Assembly: GCF_963259705.1 (NCBI RefSeq)
Contig: NC_081851.1
Span: 58,922,855 to 58,986,854, forward strand
Direction of reading: 5' to 3'
From: Myotis daubentonii
Lineage: Eukaryota > Chordata > Mammalia > Chiroptera > Vespertilionidae
DNA length: 64,000 nucleotides
Made by a program: the position numbers and the translations under genes. Below are positions 55,016-64,000 of this stretch, piece after piece. The notes below the pieces were generated by a model. That model ran no database searches. It was given only the letters and a program-made list of their open reading frames with translations, and was not told where the DNA came from. Numbering within the stretch: position 1 is the first letter of the stretch; the number at the start of each line of letters is the position of its first letter.

Positions 55016-55736
55016 CGGCCCCAATCAGAATGCCGTTTTCTAGAATCTTCCTTTAGCCTTGATCTAGAAGATAGTGGTGGTGGTGTTGGGCACAAAACAT
55101 CTCTTTGTTTGTAAGGTGGCCAACTTGGAGCTCTAATAATGAACACACATTAAGAAAAAAAAAAGAAGATAAATACTGCAAGAGGAAATTATGCCCCCTG
55201 ATTAGTCTGGTCCTTATATACAAGGAAAGCAGAAGCTTGACTACCTCACGATGTCTGTAAGTGCCAGCATTTTCCCTCAAAGTCTTCTGAAATCTGCCAG
55301 AAATAACCAAGTTACAAAGAGAAAACAAAGAAATGGACAGATCTGGAGAAGCTGGAGCAGTGGAGACCGGAGACAGGAGCAGGCATTCTGGGAGAAGGGA
55401 GAGAAGCAGCAGCCCCCCAGGTCAGAAGTGGGGCGGCTGAAGATGCAGACATCTCTGCTGAGTCTGGGTGCTGTGTTGGGGTACAGCCAGGTGGGGTGGG
55501 GTGGGGCAGAGGGGAGCGGGAGAAATAGAGAAGACCCAACATTCATCAAGTCACACTTGAGGACATCTAAGGTCTTGACACCAGGCTGAAGGGAAGCTGG
55601 GCAGTGCAAGGCAGAAGTCTCAGGGGTGAGGAGGAAAGGATGGTTTTGGCATGTAAATATCTATATCGGCTTCTATGGTAAGGACCCAACACAAAGACGG
55701 TGGCCTGTTAGAATCACCCCCAGTTATCACAATATA
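55016..55736. other. Unique non-coding stretch
   Basis: No gene is recognised. Overlapping 110-112-codon frames on both strands at 55251-55609 have no known domain. Confidence 0.4.
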
Positions 55737-55863
55737 CAGGAGTGGGCAAAAGGTTTATAGTTGTGAGTATGCAAAACACAGAGTTTATTCTTATATTATT
55801 ACTTATTAACTATTGTATTATTTATGTGTACTACAACTGTAAGCCTACTTTTGCCCACCCCTT
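55737..55863. mobile_element. Mariner-like MITE
   Basis: 127 bp with roughly 30-bp terminal inverted repeats ('caggagtgggcaaaaggttt' and, inverted, 'aaggggtgggcaaaagtagg'). TA lies on both sides (55735-55736 and 55864-55865), as for Tc1/mariner insertion. The AT-rich centre has no transposase. Confidence 0.85.
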
Positions 55864-56099
55864 TATAATGCACATCAGTGACTCAGAGCAGTCCTGTCGT
55901 ATAAACAAAAAAACAACTGGTTTTCCCCTAGAGATTTTTACTTTTTTTTTTTTTTAAACTAGGGAGCCTCTTTTTCATGGAACACCGATGAATTGCCTTT
56001 TGCTCTGGTGTTCCTCACAGCACCCTCTAGAAAATTATGCCACAGAGAAGTAAACCAATTGCCCGGGAGAAGTACTACTATTTTTAGTACTAAATTCAG

Positions 56100-56460
56100 A
56101 CAGAGTTACCCCTGAGGATACTTAATAATGAAAACACTGTGTGATGTAATGAGCAATGTCTTCAACAGCCTTGTTCCCCCAAATATAATGATGCTTTTCA
56201 TGGGACTGTTTCTTGTAATTACATTAAAAAATGCTGATGGCATCACACCAAAAACAGTTCAGCAAAAGCAATTCTGCTGGGGCCTATGTGATGCACTCCA
56301 GGTATCCGTGCTTCAGCTGCTCTGGCAGGATCCAGGGATTGGTGTTAGACACTCTGGGAGAGTCGATGAACTGCTTATCCTTCAAGCAATCCTCTCTGAA
56401 TGGTGTTATTTCTCAGCAAGGCTTTTAAATAAATATTTAGTGGAGGGCATTTAAGCCGTC
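56100..56460. other. Candidate conserved non-coding element
   Basis: A long non-repetitive block with 'gtgatgtaatgagcaatgtc', 'cttgtaattacattaaaaaa' and 'tttaaataaatatttagtgg'. A 108-codon frame is open across it, but its product looks like no known family. Enhancer-like texture. Confidence 0.4.
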
Positions 56461-56711
56461 CTTCCTAGCTGGACCCGAAAGGCAGCGCTCAGCACTCTTT
56501 GTTGCCTTCTGCGTGCCTGTCCACATGTGTTAACTGATAATCCAGATGGGATGAGGTTGGCATCCCTTTGGAAGCTGACCCCTCCCATCACTGTCCACCA
56601 GCAGGACTGGGACTCTCTCCTGAAGTTGCCTTGAGCTCATTCCAGTGCATAAATGAATGAGCAAACCGGGCCCCCAAAGCCTCCCCCATTGACCATGGCT
56701 GAAGTAGTGCC
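56461..56711. other. Unique non-coding stretch
   Basis: No gene or repeat is recognised. Confidence 0.4.
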
Positions 56712-56728
56712 CATGGCTAAGAATATTT

Positions 56729-56910
56729 TTTAAAAATATATTTTTATTGATTTTTTACAGAGAGGAAGGGAGAGGGATAGAGAGCTAGAAACATCGATGA
56801 GAGAGAAACACTGATCAGCTGCCTTCTACATGCCCCCAACTGGGGATTGAACCTGCAACCAAGGTACATGCCTTTGACTGGAATCGAACCCAGACCCTTT
56901 AGTCCTCGGG
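56729..56910 (-). mobile_element. VES: Head-truncated VES SINE with target duplication
   Basis: The minus-strand body and B-box region ('actggaatcgaacccagacc') are present, but the last 30-40 bp (the A-box head with 'ccactgagccaaac') are missing. The target duplication catggctaagaatattt is perfect (56712-56728 and 56911-56927), so the copy was truncated when it inserted, as happens with L1-driven insertion. Confidence 0.92.
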
Positions 56911-56927
56911 CATGGCTAAGAATATTT

Positions 56928-57829
56928 AAGATTGGTATAACCAGACCCTTGCCACAGCCAAATAAAATCTTGGCAAAGCACCAGAGAATGCCTGGCTTTG
57001 GGCAATGCTACTGTCAGGACCTTGTCCAAAACAAACTCTCTATTAGTGCCAAGGTAACTAAATGAAGTAACTTGTACTGGGTTATTATTTATAAATCGGT
57101 TAAATTGTAGAATACCTTTCAGAGATAGCACATTAAACCTGGGACAGTTGATCTGTGGGCTCTCTTTCTGGAAATAATTGGCTGGCATGGCCAATTTATT
57201 TTCTGGTCACCTATAATTTGAGATAATCAAATGTCATCTCTGTATACAGGAATGCCTGTCTTTTTGCTCTGCATGGGGTTGGAGGAGGTTGGGATTGGCA
57301 TTTGGTACCTCCAGAAGATTATTAGGAAACAAGCTAGAAAAAAAAATGATCCCAGAACATATTCCTCTTTGTCCTTGTCTGGACATGTTTCACGATTAGA
57401 AGTTAAGACTCCCTGACGTGGGGGGTGGTTCCCATCGTTCCGAGCTGGTCTAGAGAGGCATCAACAGTCCAAGTTCTAAGTAGATGCCTAGGCCAGGGTC
57501 CGCTCCAGGTCAACAACAGTTGCACATAATCTAATATGCACTAGGGATTGAATGTAATAGTGATTGATTGAGTGAGTGTTCCAGTGGATGGAATAGCTGG
57601 GTCTGAAGCTTGCATGCTCCCTAAAGTGTAAGAATTTGATATTTGCTGAAATATGCACTTGCTTTGCTGACAGTGCAAACCTGGAGCGGGGAAAGAGCCT
57701 CTTATTAACGGCCTCAAGCATTTGCGTTTTGTTTTCCATCATGGAAGTGAAAAGAATCTTCTCTGTGTATGTGTATATGAGAAATAGGTCCTCCTCAAAA
57801 GCCAACTCCTGTGGCTAGGGAAAGAATTT
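56928..57829. other. Unique non-coding stretch
   Basis: No gene is recognised. A 105-codon minus-strand frame at 57488-57805 has no known domain. Confidence 0.4.
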
Positions 57830-58990
57830 GAAGAAGTTTAAGACAAAAGACATTTTGGAGGAATTAGAGTGAAATATTATATATATATAATAATTTAGTA
57901 CATGATAAATGTAGCATTTCCAATAAGAGGGAGAAAGAGTACATTTCTCAATAAATGAGATTGGGACCATCAAAAATTCATGAAAAAAATTGGCTCTCTT
58001 TTTTCTCCCCACATACAGAAAATAATTCTAGATGGTATAAAAAGCTAAACTAACCCCTCCCCCCTAAACAAAACAAAACAAGACAAAACCTTTCAAAATA
58101 TTTGAAGAAAATATAAATGAATATTTTATTACTCTCAGAAGTAGCAATGGAAGCCACAAAGAAGACATTTGTTGTAATTGCATAAAAATAAAAACTTTTG
58201 TCCAAAAAGATATCACAAACAAAATTAAAAGGCAAAGGGTTAATAGCCACAGAATAGAGAGAGTTTCTAAAAAAGAACCATTAAAAGACAAACAACCCAA
58301 TAAGAAAAACAGACACCGAATGGGAATAGGCAAAAATAAAGAAGACACAAACTTGACTAGTGTTCATAGAACTAAAAGTTATCAACGAGATGTTCTTCTA
58401 ATACCAGATTAGTACAAATTTGGAAAGATTTAAAATAGTCTTCATTACTGGGGTGGGGAAATTTTTTGGTGGAGGGTAAGCCCCATCCTGAGGACAGCGA
58501 TGTGGCAGAGGCAACCAAACGTTCAGTGCAAAATCACCTAACCCAGGCACACACTTGCACGTTTGCCCAAGGAGGCATGTGGAAGGATGGTATTTTGCAA
58601 TTATATGAGGGGAAATTTAGAAACACCTGAAATGCCCATTCACAGGTATATACCTGCCATGGAATATGGTACAACACTGAAAAGAATGAGGGATGTATGG
58701 GCATAGAGAGGGCTGCCAGATAGAGGAGAAAGTGCAGATTGCCGTATCACGTGCACAGCATGATACCATGTGATACCATTCCAAAGGCATGTAGAAGCAA
58801 AGACAGCGGTCTGTAAGAAACAGGTCACACCAATTGTGCATGTGTATCCTCTCAGTAGGAAGTTCGATGAACCAGGGAGGAGATTGGCGAAGGAGAACTT
58901 TTTTCTCTGCCTTGTATGTTGCTTAACACTCATACATGAGGGTGTTTGTATGTTACTTGCATATTTAAAAAACGAATAAGGAAAATAACA
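57830..58990 (+). repeat. L1: Old L1 ORF2/3' remnant
   Basis: 'aaaactttt', 'gtccaaaaagatatcacaaa', 'aaaagacaaacaacccaata', 'cacctgaaatgcccattcac' and 'atggaatatggtacaacact' follow old L1 (L1ME/HAL1-like) order. Many stops. Several TA-rich patches. Confidence 0.7.
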
Positions 58991-59165
58991 TACACAGACT
59001 GGAATGTGGGATTTCACAGTGGCTTGGACATCCAAATGAGTGATGCTGTCATTCTGCTATACATTCACTCATCCACTTAGTAAATTTTTTGAGTGCCTAC
59101 TATGTGCCTGACAGAGAAACTAGAGAAATCGGATCTCTTAAACAATTTCAGTCAATGCTCTGGTT

Positions 59166-59785
59166 AGTATTAGTCAGTTTGGCCGCCATAACAAAATACT
59201 GTAGACTGGGTGGCTTAACGGAAATTTATTTTCTCACAGTGCTGGAGGCTGCAAAGTCTGACATCATGGTTGGGTTCTGGTGAGAGTTATCTTCCTGGCT
59301 TGCAGATGGCTACCTTCTTGCCGTGCCTTCACATAGTGGGGGGAGGGAGGGATGGAGGGAGGAAGAGAGAGACAGAGAGAAAGGTATCTCAAGAGAGCTC
59401 TTCATTTTCTTTTTTTTAAAAAATATATTTTGTTGATTTTTCACAGAGAGGAAGGGAGAGAGATAGAGAGCCAGAAACATCGATGAGAGAGAAACATCGA
59501 TCAGCCGCCTCCCGCACATCTCCCACTGGGGATGTGCCCGCAACCCAGGTACATGCCCCTGACCGGAATCGAACCTGGGACCCTTCAGTCCGCAGGCCGA
59601 CGCTCTATCCACTGAGCCAAACCGACCTTGGCCTCTTCATTTTCTTATAAGGACACTAATTCTATCATGGGGGTCCTACCCTCATGATCTCTCAAAGGCC
59701 CACTTCCAAAGACCATCACATTGGGGTTTAGGGCTTCAATATAGAAATTTGGGGGTGGGCACACACATTCAGTCCATAATAATAC
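59166..59785 (-). repeat. MLT1-type MaLR LTR split by a VES
   Basis: Reverse of the 51756 type: 'attagtcagtttggccgcca', 'actgtagactgggtggctta', 'gctggaggctgcaaagtctg' on the left; 'ataaggacactaattctatc', 'ttggggtttagggcttcaat' and 'cattcagtccataataatac' on the right of the VES. Confidence 0.85.
59412..59632 (-). mobile_element. VES: VES SINE, young copy
   Basis: Minus strand. Full body, B-box region ('ccggaatcgaacctgggacc') and head ('ctatccactgagccaaaccg'). The target duplication ctcttcattttctt is perfect (59398-59411 and 59633-59646), inside the MLT1 LTR. Confidence 0.95.
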
Positions 59786-59983
59786 TATGCCCCATATGAC
59801 GTTAAAAATAACAGAGACCGCAAAGTATAATAGATGTAAAATTACATAGCTAGATCACCACATGCAGGATGCACAGAGGAAATTGAACTCTGGATACCAT
59901 CTTACCCACTTTGAGAGTATAAAATGGTGAGGAAATGAAGAGGGAATATAGATCAGCAAAGAGCTTTCCCTGGAGAGAGCTGT

Positions 59984-59989
<6 letters not shown>

Positions 59990-60042
<53 letters not shown>
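59990..60042. repeat. TG microsatellite
   Basis: An almost perfect (TG)n of about 25 units. Confidence 0.95.
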
Positions 60043-60059
60043 GGTGTTGGTAAAAGACA

Positions 60060-60819
60060 CACCAGGCAGATAGAGAGATCAGTCACCCCCTCCCTTCCCA
60101 ATGCAGCTTCCAGCCTAAAGTGAGGTGGAGCTGGAGGGTGGGGGAGAGGCATGCTCTTAAATCAGGTTGAGTTATTATACAGAAATGAGCATTCAAGTTA
60201 CAGAATTAGGACTGTGTGTGTCACTTCAGGTGACTTAGTGTGTCAACCACCCAAGAATGAACTGAAAAGTTATGGACCTTTGGGAGTTTTTATTCAGTGG
60301 AAGAGGGAAACTACCCAAGTGGAACCAGGTTTAAAGAGATAATGAGAGACGAAAATAACACTGTGCTTTGATTATATCAGAAGTCATGCGTGGTCAATAT
60401 ACCGGTTACATATAATTGCTCATCAAGCAAGAGGCAAAACATTAGAGTCAGTGAGAAGGGAGGGTGATGTGTGGTGCCAGGCTACACACAGGATACCTGT
60501 GGCTTTTCATGTAAATGTGATTCTTGAGCAAGCCAGGAGTCTGCTCCCCTGATGTACCCCTAGCAGATGCCAAAGGTTTACTATGACACACTTTGGAAGA
60601 TTTTCCCCAGAAAACTATCCAGTTAAAATGATCTCTTGGCACCTAAAGGATTAGCCTCCATTTATCAAGAAAATGGAGCTGTCTGGTTGGAATTTATTGC
60701 TAGTATTTTGAGACTCTGCTAAACCATCGTAGTCTCTGGAGATTGACGAAAGCCTTGCTGAAGGCATGCAGAAAGCATCTAGAAGATTTGCCAGCCCTGT
60801 TGACTGGGGGGAAAACATC
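60060..60819. other. Unique non-coding stretch
   Basis: No gene or repeat is recognised. Confidence 0.4.
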
Positions 60820-61300
60820 TCCTGGCAGTCACTTCCATTCTTCCTCCTTCAAGATCCAGCTCAAATGTCACCTTTGTGAAGATTTCCCCATTTCTATGTC
60901 CATACTTCTTTCTCTGGGTTCCAATTGAATGGTCTACATAGCTGTTATGGCGCTTGTATTGCACAGCCCATATTTATTTGTTTATCTGCCTCTCCCCCAA
61001 GATGTTCAGCTTCCTGAAAGTAAGAAATACTGGATTTCATCAGTTTTAAGATACACATCTCCCCTCCACATTTTTACAATTCTGAAATTAGGATAACTTT
61101 TGATGGCATGTCATTGTTTAACTGGCAATATCTTTTTTTCAGTGGTATGTACATTTTTTTCCAATTGTACATAAAATAATGGTACATCTCACAATAGATG
61201 CTTGACTTAGTTAATGAAATATGGCCCATCTAATTTACCTGTGTATCCTTAAACAGCCAGCACACGGTCTATTATGCAGTAGGTGCTCCGTAAGTACATG
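60820..61300 (+). repeat. L2 LINE 3' end, probably split
   Basis: 'aagatccagctcaaatgtca', 'cctttgtgaagatttcccca' and 'atctgcctctcccccaagat' are L2 3' phrases. The L2 end ('gcagtaggtgctccgtaagt') reappears at 61279 after about 200 bp of AT-rich DNA (61035-61240) that looks inserted; I cannot name it. Confidence 0.65.
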
Positions 61301-61429
61301 GAACTGACATGGTGTGGGTTTCACCAGCAGGTGCCACTGACCTGAGTAATTCTGGCGCTGGAGAGCAAAGCAATCGGTGACCGAGGTCGGGACTGCAAGC
61401 AACTTCCAAATGTTGAAAGGTAACCCAAA

Positions 61430-61862
61430 CTTCTGTAATGACGAGATCCCCAAACTGCGTAGTGGCTCAAACTCAAGAGAAATCTATGTCTTGCTGACAT
61501 GAACTGTCCAGAACAGGTGCTCCTTTATAGTAGTGTCTGTCCTCAGCATGATGCTTCAGGGATACAGGCTCATCATCCCTCAGGGCTCCTCACTACCTTC
61601 CCCAGCCAGGCACAAAGGTAAAGTGGGCCTACCTTCTGCACACTCACTTTTAAAGTCTTGGTCTGGAAATGATTCCTATCACTTCTGCTCATATTCAATT
61701 GGTGGAATTCATCTTGTACCGAATGTAGATGCAAGACAAGAGAAGGGGCTGGGAAATGTAATCCTTAGCCGGACACCCACTTCCCAGAAATAACCCTATA
61801 TGATGGAGTGGGAGTATATATTTTGGCGGGCAGCTAGTACTCTCTACCACAGGGAGCCTCTG
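61430..61862 (-). repeat. Old mammalian repeat
   Basis: Same unresolved family as 54580-55015: 'gtagtggctcaaactcaaga', 'gggctgggaaatgtaatcct' and 'gggcagctagtactctctac'. Confidence 0.5.
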
Positions 61863-62180
61863 GGCTCTTGCCTATATCAGGTAGGGTTGTCTGCCTTTTG
61901 TTGCAAGTGTAATTTTGGCTTCTGACTCCACTGTATTTGCCAATACCTTTTTTAAGTGCAAGAGACAGAAACCCAACTCTGGTCAGTTTTGGTAGAAATG
62001 GAAACACTTTGGTTAGGTGTAGTTAGACCCAGGAGCTCAAATAATGTCAATCATCTTTCTCTCCTCTCTGCTTTTCACTATACTGGTCTTAATTCAGACA
62101 GAAACTCTCCACATGATGGGAAAAAGAAAGTTGCCTTACTAGGTCCTTTCAGCTCACGCCTTAGGAGAAAAAAGAAAGCA
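61863..62180 (-). repeat. Possible old repeat fragment
   Basis: 'gcaagagacagaaacccaac' followed by 'tctggtcagttttggtagaa' and 'ccaggagctcaaataatgtc' resembles a diverged old interspersed repeat. Family and true orientation are unresolved. Confidence 0.35.
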
Positions 62181-63782
62181 CTTTCTCACAGATTTCTATC
62201 AGTATCCCCCCAAAGGACCATGTTTGGCCCTAAACAGGTCATATGACCACTCTTTGGCCAATTACCGTGACTAGAGCAGTGCACGTTCTGAGTGGAGAGT
62301 TTAACAGACCCGCCAGAGTCACCTGGAATAAGTGGGGGCATGATGGAAGGAGAAGGGGCAATTCTTAACAGGAAGGGATGAAAAACAAACAAGAAGTGAA
62401 AGTTGTCCACTATTCCCGGCACCACTCCAGTTTCATCTCCAGCCATTCCTGACTTGCAGCCACCCCAAATTGATGCTGCTTCCCAAAATATACCAGACAT
62501 CTTCAAGATTCCATGCTGCACCCCCATTCTGAAATGACCTCTCTCAGGCTTTCCTCTTACTTACCCATCAAGACCAGCTCACAGTCATCTTTTTTGACAC
62601 CCCACTTTCACCCCAGCCAGCCTGGTTACAACCACCAAACAGGATTTGCATTCGAATTGACAGCTTTGTGCCTATATCTGAGGCCCAAACAAAAGTGGGC
62701 TCTGTGGTCCTGCCAGGCTGGTCCCACCTGCATGTGGGATCAGCCTGTACCATGCTGTGTCGGCTGAGGTATAACATGCCATCTTGTCTAAAGCAAACAC
62801 CAGTGCCAGGGAGATTCTCATGCCAGTCACACAGGGACTGAGCGGGGGAGAGGGCTGCAAGGAACTGGCTGCCCACAAAGCTCCAATTAGCCCCCAAATT
62901 ATCTCCTGTGTCACGTGCGCAAGGATTTCTAACCAAAATTTGCTGGAAAATGGATTCTCAATGCTTCTGTCTATTTACCTAATACTTAACCCAAGGATAA
63001 CAACACACACACAAATTTAAAGTAAAACACATGTTGGTGTTTTTTTTAAATAAAAATTTGAAACAGATGGTCTCTTTTAAGACAAATATTTATTCCCCTG
63101 ACATTTTTTTTCACTTACATGTTTATATTTTTAAATATAGGCTTTATGCAGAGACCTTAGAGATGTCACGATAATAAAATCCATGTTGTTCATAATTGTC
63201 TATTTCCTAGAAATGCAGGCCTGGAAGCAACCTCAAGAAGCTATCTCTGGCATCCCCCTCCTCCAGGCAGGCCAATGGGCGACCAGCTGAGACCAACTGG
63301 TGTTTATTCTGTTTATCTTGGAGCTTTTTGAGGAAGGAAGCTGTAAACTCTTTCTTACTGAGCTCATGGAATCTCCATTGAGTTTTGAATCTGTTGGCTG
63401 GGTGAAGAGGTCTTGGATAGGGCAGAGTTCAGTGAAAAGCTGCTCATGGTGTTTTCTTCCCTGGTATCTCCCTTATTACAATCTTGTCAATCTCACTCTG
63501 TATTTGCAGTGCAGCCACTCTTTGTCACCACATGCTTAACCTGTTCAGATCCCTTTGTACATGCCTCTGATAGGACCAGCTCTCATATTGACCAGGGCCA
63601 TTAATTTTCCTTCCTCTGGAGTCAACAAAGGGAGAATCAATAGCTGTGTGACATGTTTGGAGGAAAAAGATGGACACTTTTTAGAAATCATTGATAAGAA
63701 GGAACCAGGCCATAGCATGCAGTATATGAATTGAGGATCTTTCCTTCGTGAGAGGTAAAATGATTTTTCTGTATTCTTGTAT
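62181..63782. other. Unique non-coding stretch
   Basis: No gene is recognised; a 122-codon minus-strand frame (62568-62936) lacks a known domain. The block at 63030-63210 is AT-rich and non-repetitive. Confidence 0.4.
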
Positions 63783-64000
63783 TAGTTAGCTTTTGCTGTG
63801 TAACAAACCATTCTGAAAGCATACTGAGTTAAATTAACGGAGTATTTTTTCTCATTATTCTGTGGGTAGGCTAGGCATATTATCTGGTCTGGACTGGCTT
63901 GGCTAAGGATGGATGGTCTAGGATGGCCTCACACTCATGTTTGCTGGTTGGCTGTAGGTCAGATGGAGCAATGGAGAATGCATGGTCACATGTTTCTCAT
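63783..64000 (-). repeat. Old mammalian repeat, cut by the window edge
   Basis: 'attagttagcttttgctgtg', 'taacaaaccattctgaaagc' and 'attattctgtgggtaggcta' begin a common old repeat in reverse orientation. The family is unresolved. Confidence 0.5.

Overview
The window looks like nuclear DNA from a vespertilionid (evening) bat, and it is non-coding throughout. The repeat content is diagnostic: tRNA-derived VES SINEs, HeliBat-type Helitrons, SPIN-type and other non-autonomous hAT transposons with fresh target-site duplications, and an endogenous retrovirus with nearly identical LTRs. These sit on an older mammalian background of MIR, L2, MER5, MLT1-type LTRs and L1. Young DNA transposons and Helitrons together with VES are known from Vespertilionidae (Myotis, Eptesicus and relatives); I cannot resolve the genus. 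I found no protein-coding gene, no convincing exon, no tRNA/rRNA/snRNA gene and no obvious CpG island. The longest open frames (up to 212 codons) lie on repeats or low-complexity DNA and resemble no family I know. The best reading is a gene desert or a large intron.

Layout. 1-6.9 kb is mostly unique with MIR fragments, a CA repeat, a G-run and a degenerate minisatellite at 4.05-4.39 kb. 6.9-9 kb holds a VES, a HeliBat, a MER5 and a hAT MITE. 11.64-14.01 kb is a complete, short, minus-strand endogenous retrovirus (two LTRs, a tRNA-Lys3-type primer-binding site, a polypurine tract, 6-bp target duplication) with no coding region. 15.3-15.85 kb is a MIR split by a HeliBat. 17.6-27.2 kb contains four SPIN copies, several VES (one nested in another) and a MIR-L1-HeliBat nest. 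28.4-30.2 kb is an old-repeat cluster with a hAT, a VES and an L1 3' end. 30.2-40.2 kb is largely unique with microsatellites and a perfect 3 x 31 bp tandem repeat. 40.3-45.4 kb is dense in repeats: a hAT, five VES, a run of MER5-like elements and a palindromic old repeat. 48.1-52.5 kb has two more hAT MITEs, a fifth SPIN, an MLT1-type LTR and a 72-bp mini-hAT. 55.7-59.8 kb has a mariner-like MITE, a head-truncated VES, an old L1 and an MLT1 LTR split by a VES. The rest to 64 kb is L2/MIR-age debris and unique sequence.

The parts are layers of insertion, not co-operating genes. Nesting gives relative ages: MIR, L2, MER5 and MLT1 are oldest, then L1, then VES, HeliBat, hAT and the retrovirus. 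The retrovirus is the most striking feature: 623 aligned LTR bases show no difference by eye, so it is recent, and it lacks genes, so it would have needed proteins from another element. Several AT-rich, non-repetitive stretches between the repeats (for example 4.82-5.0, 19.13-19.55, 25.83-26.04 and 56.1-56.46 kb) have the texture of conserved regulatory DNA, which only alignment could confirm.
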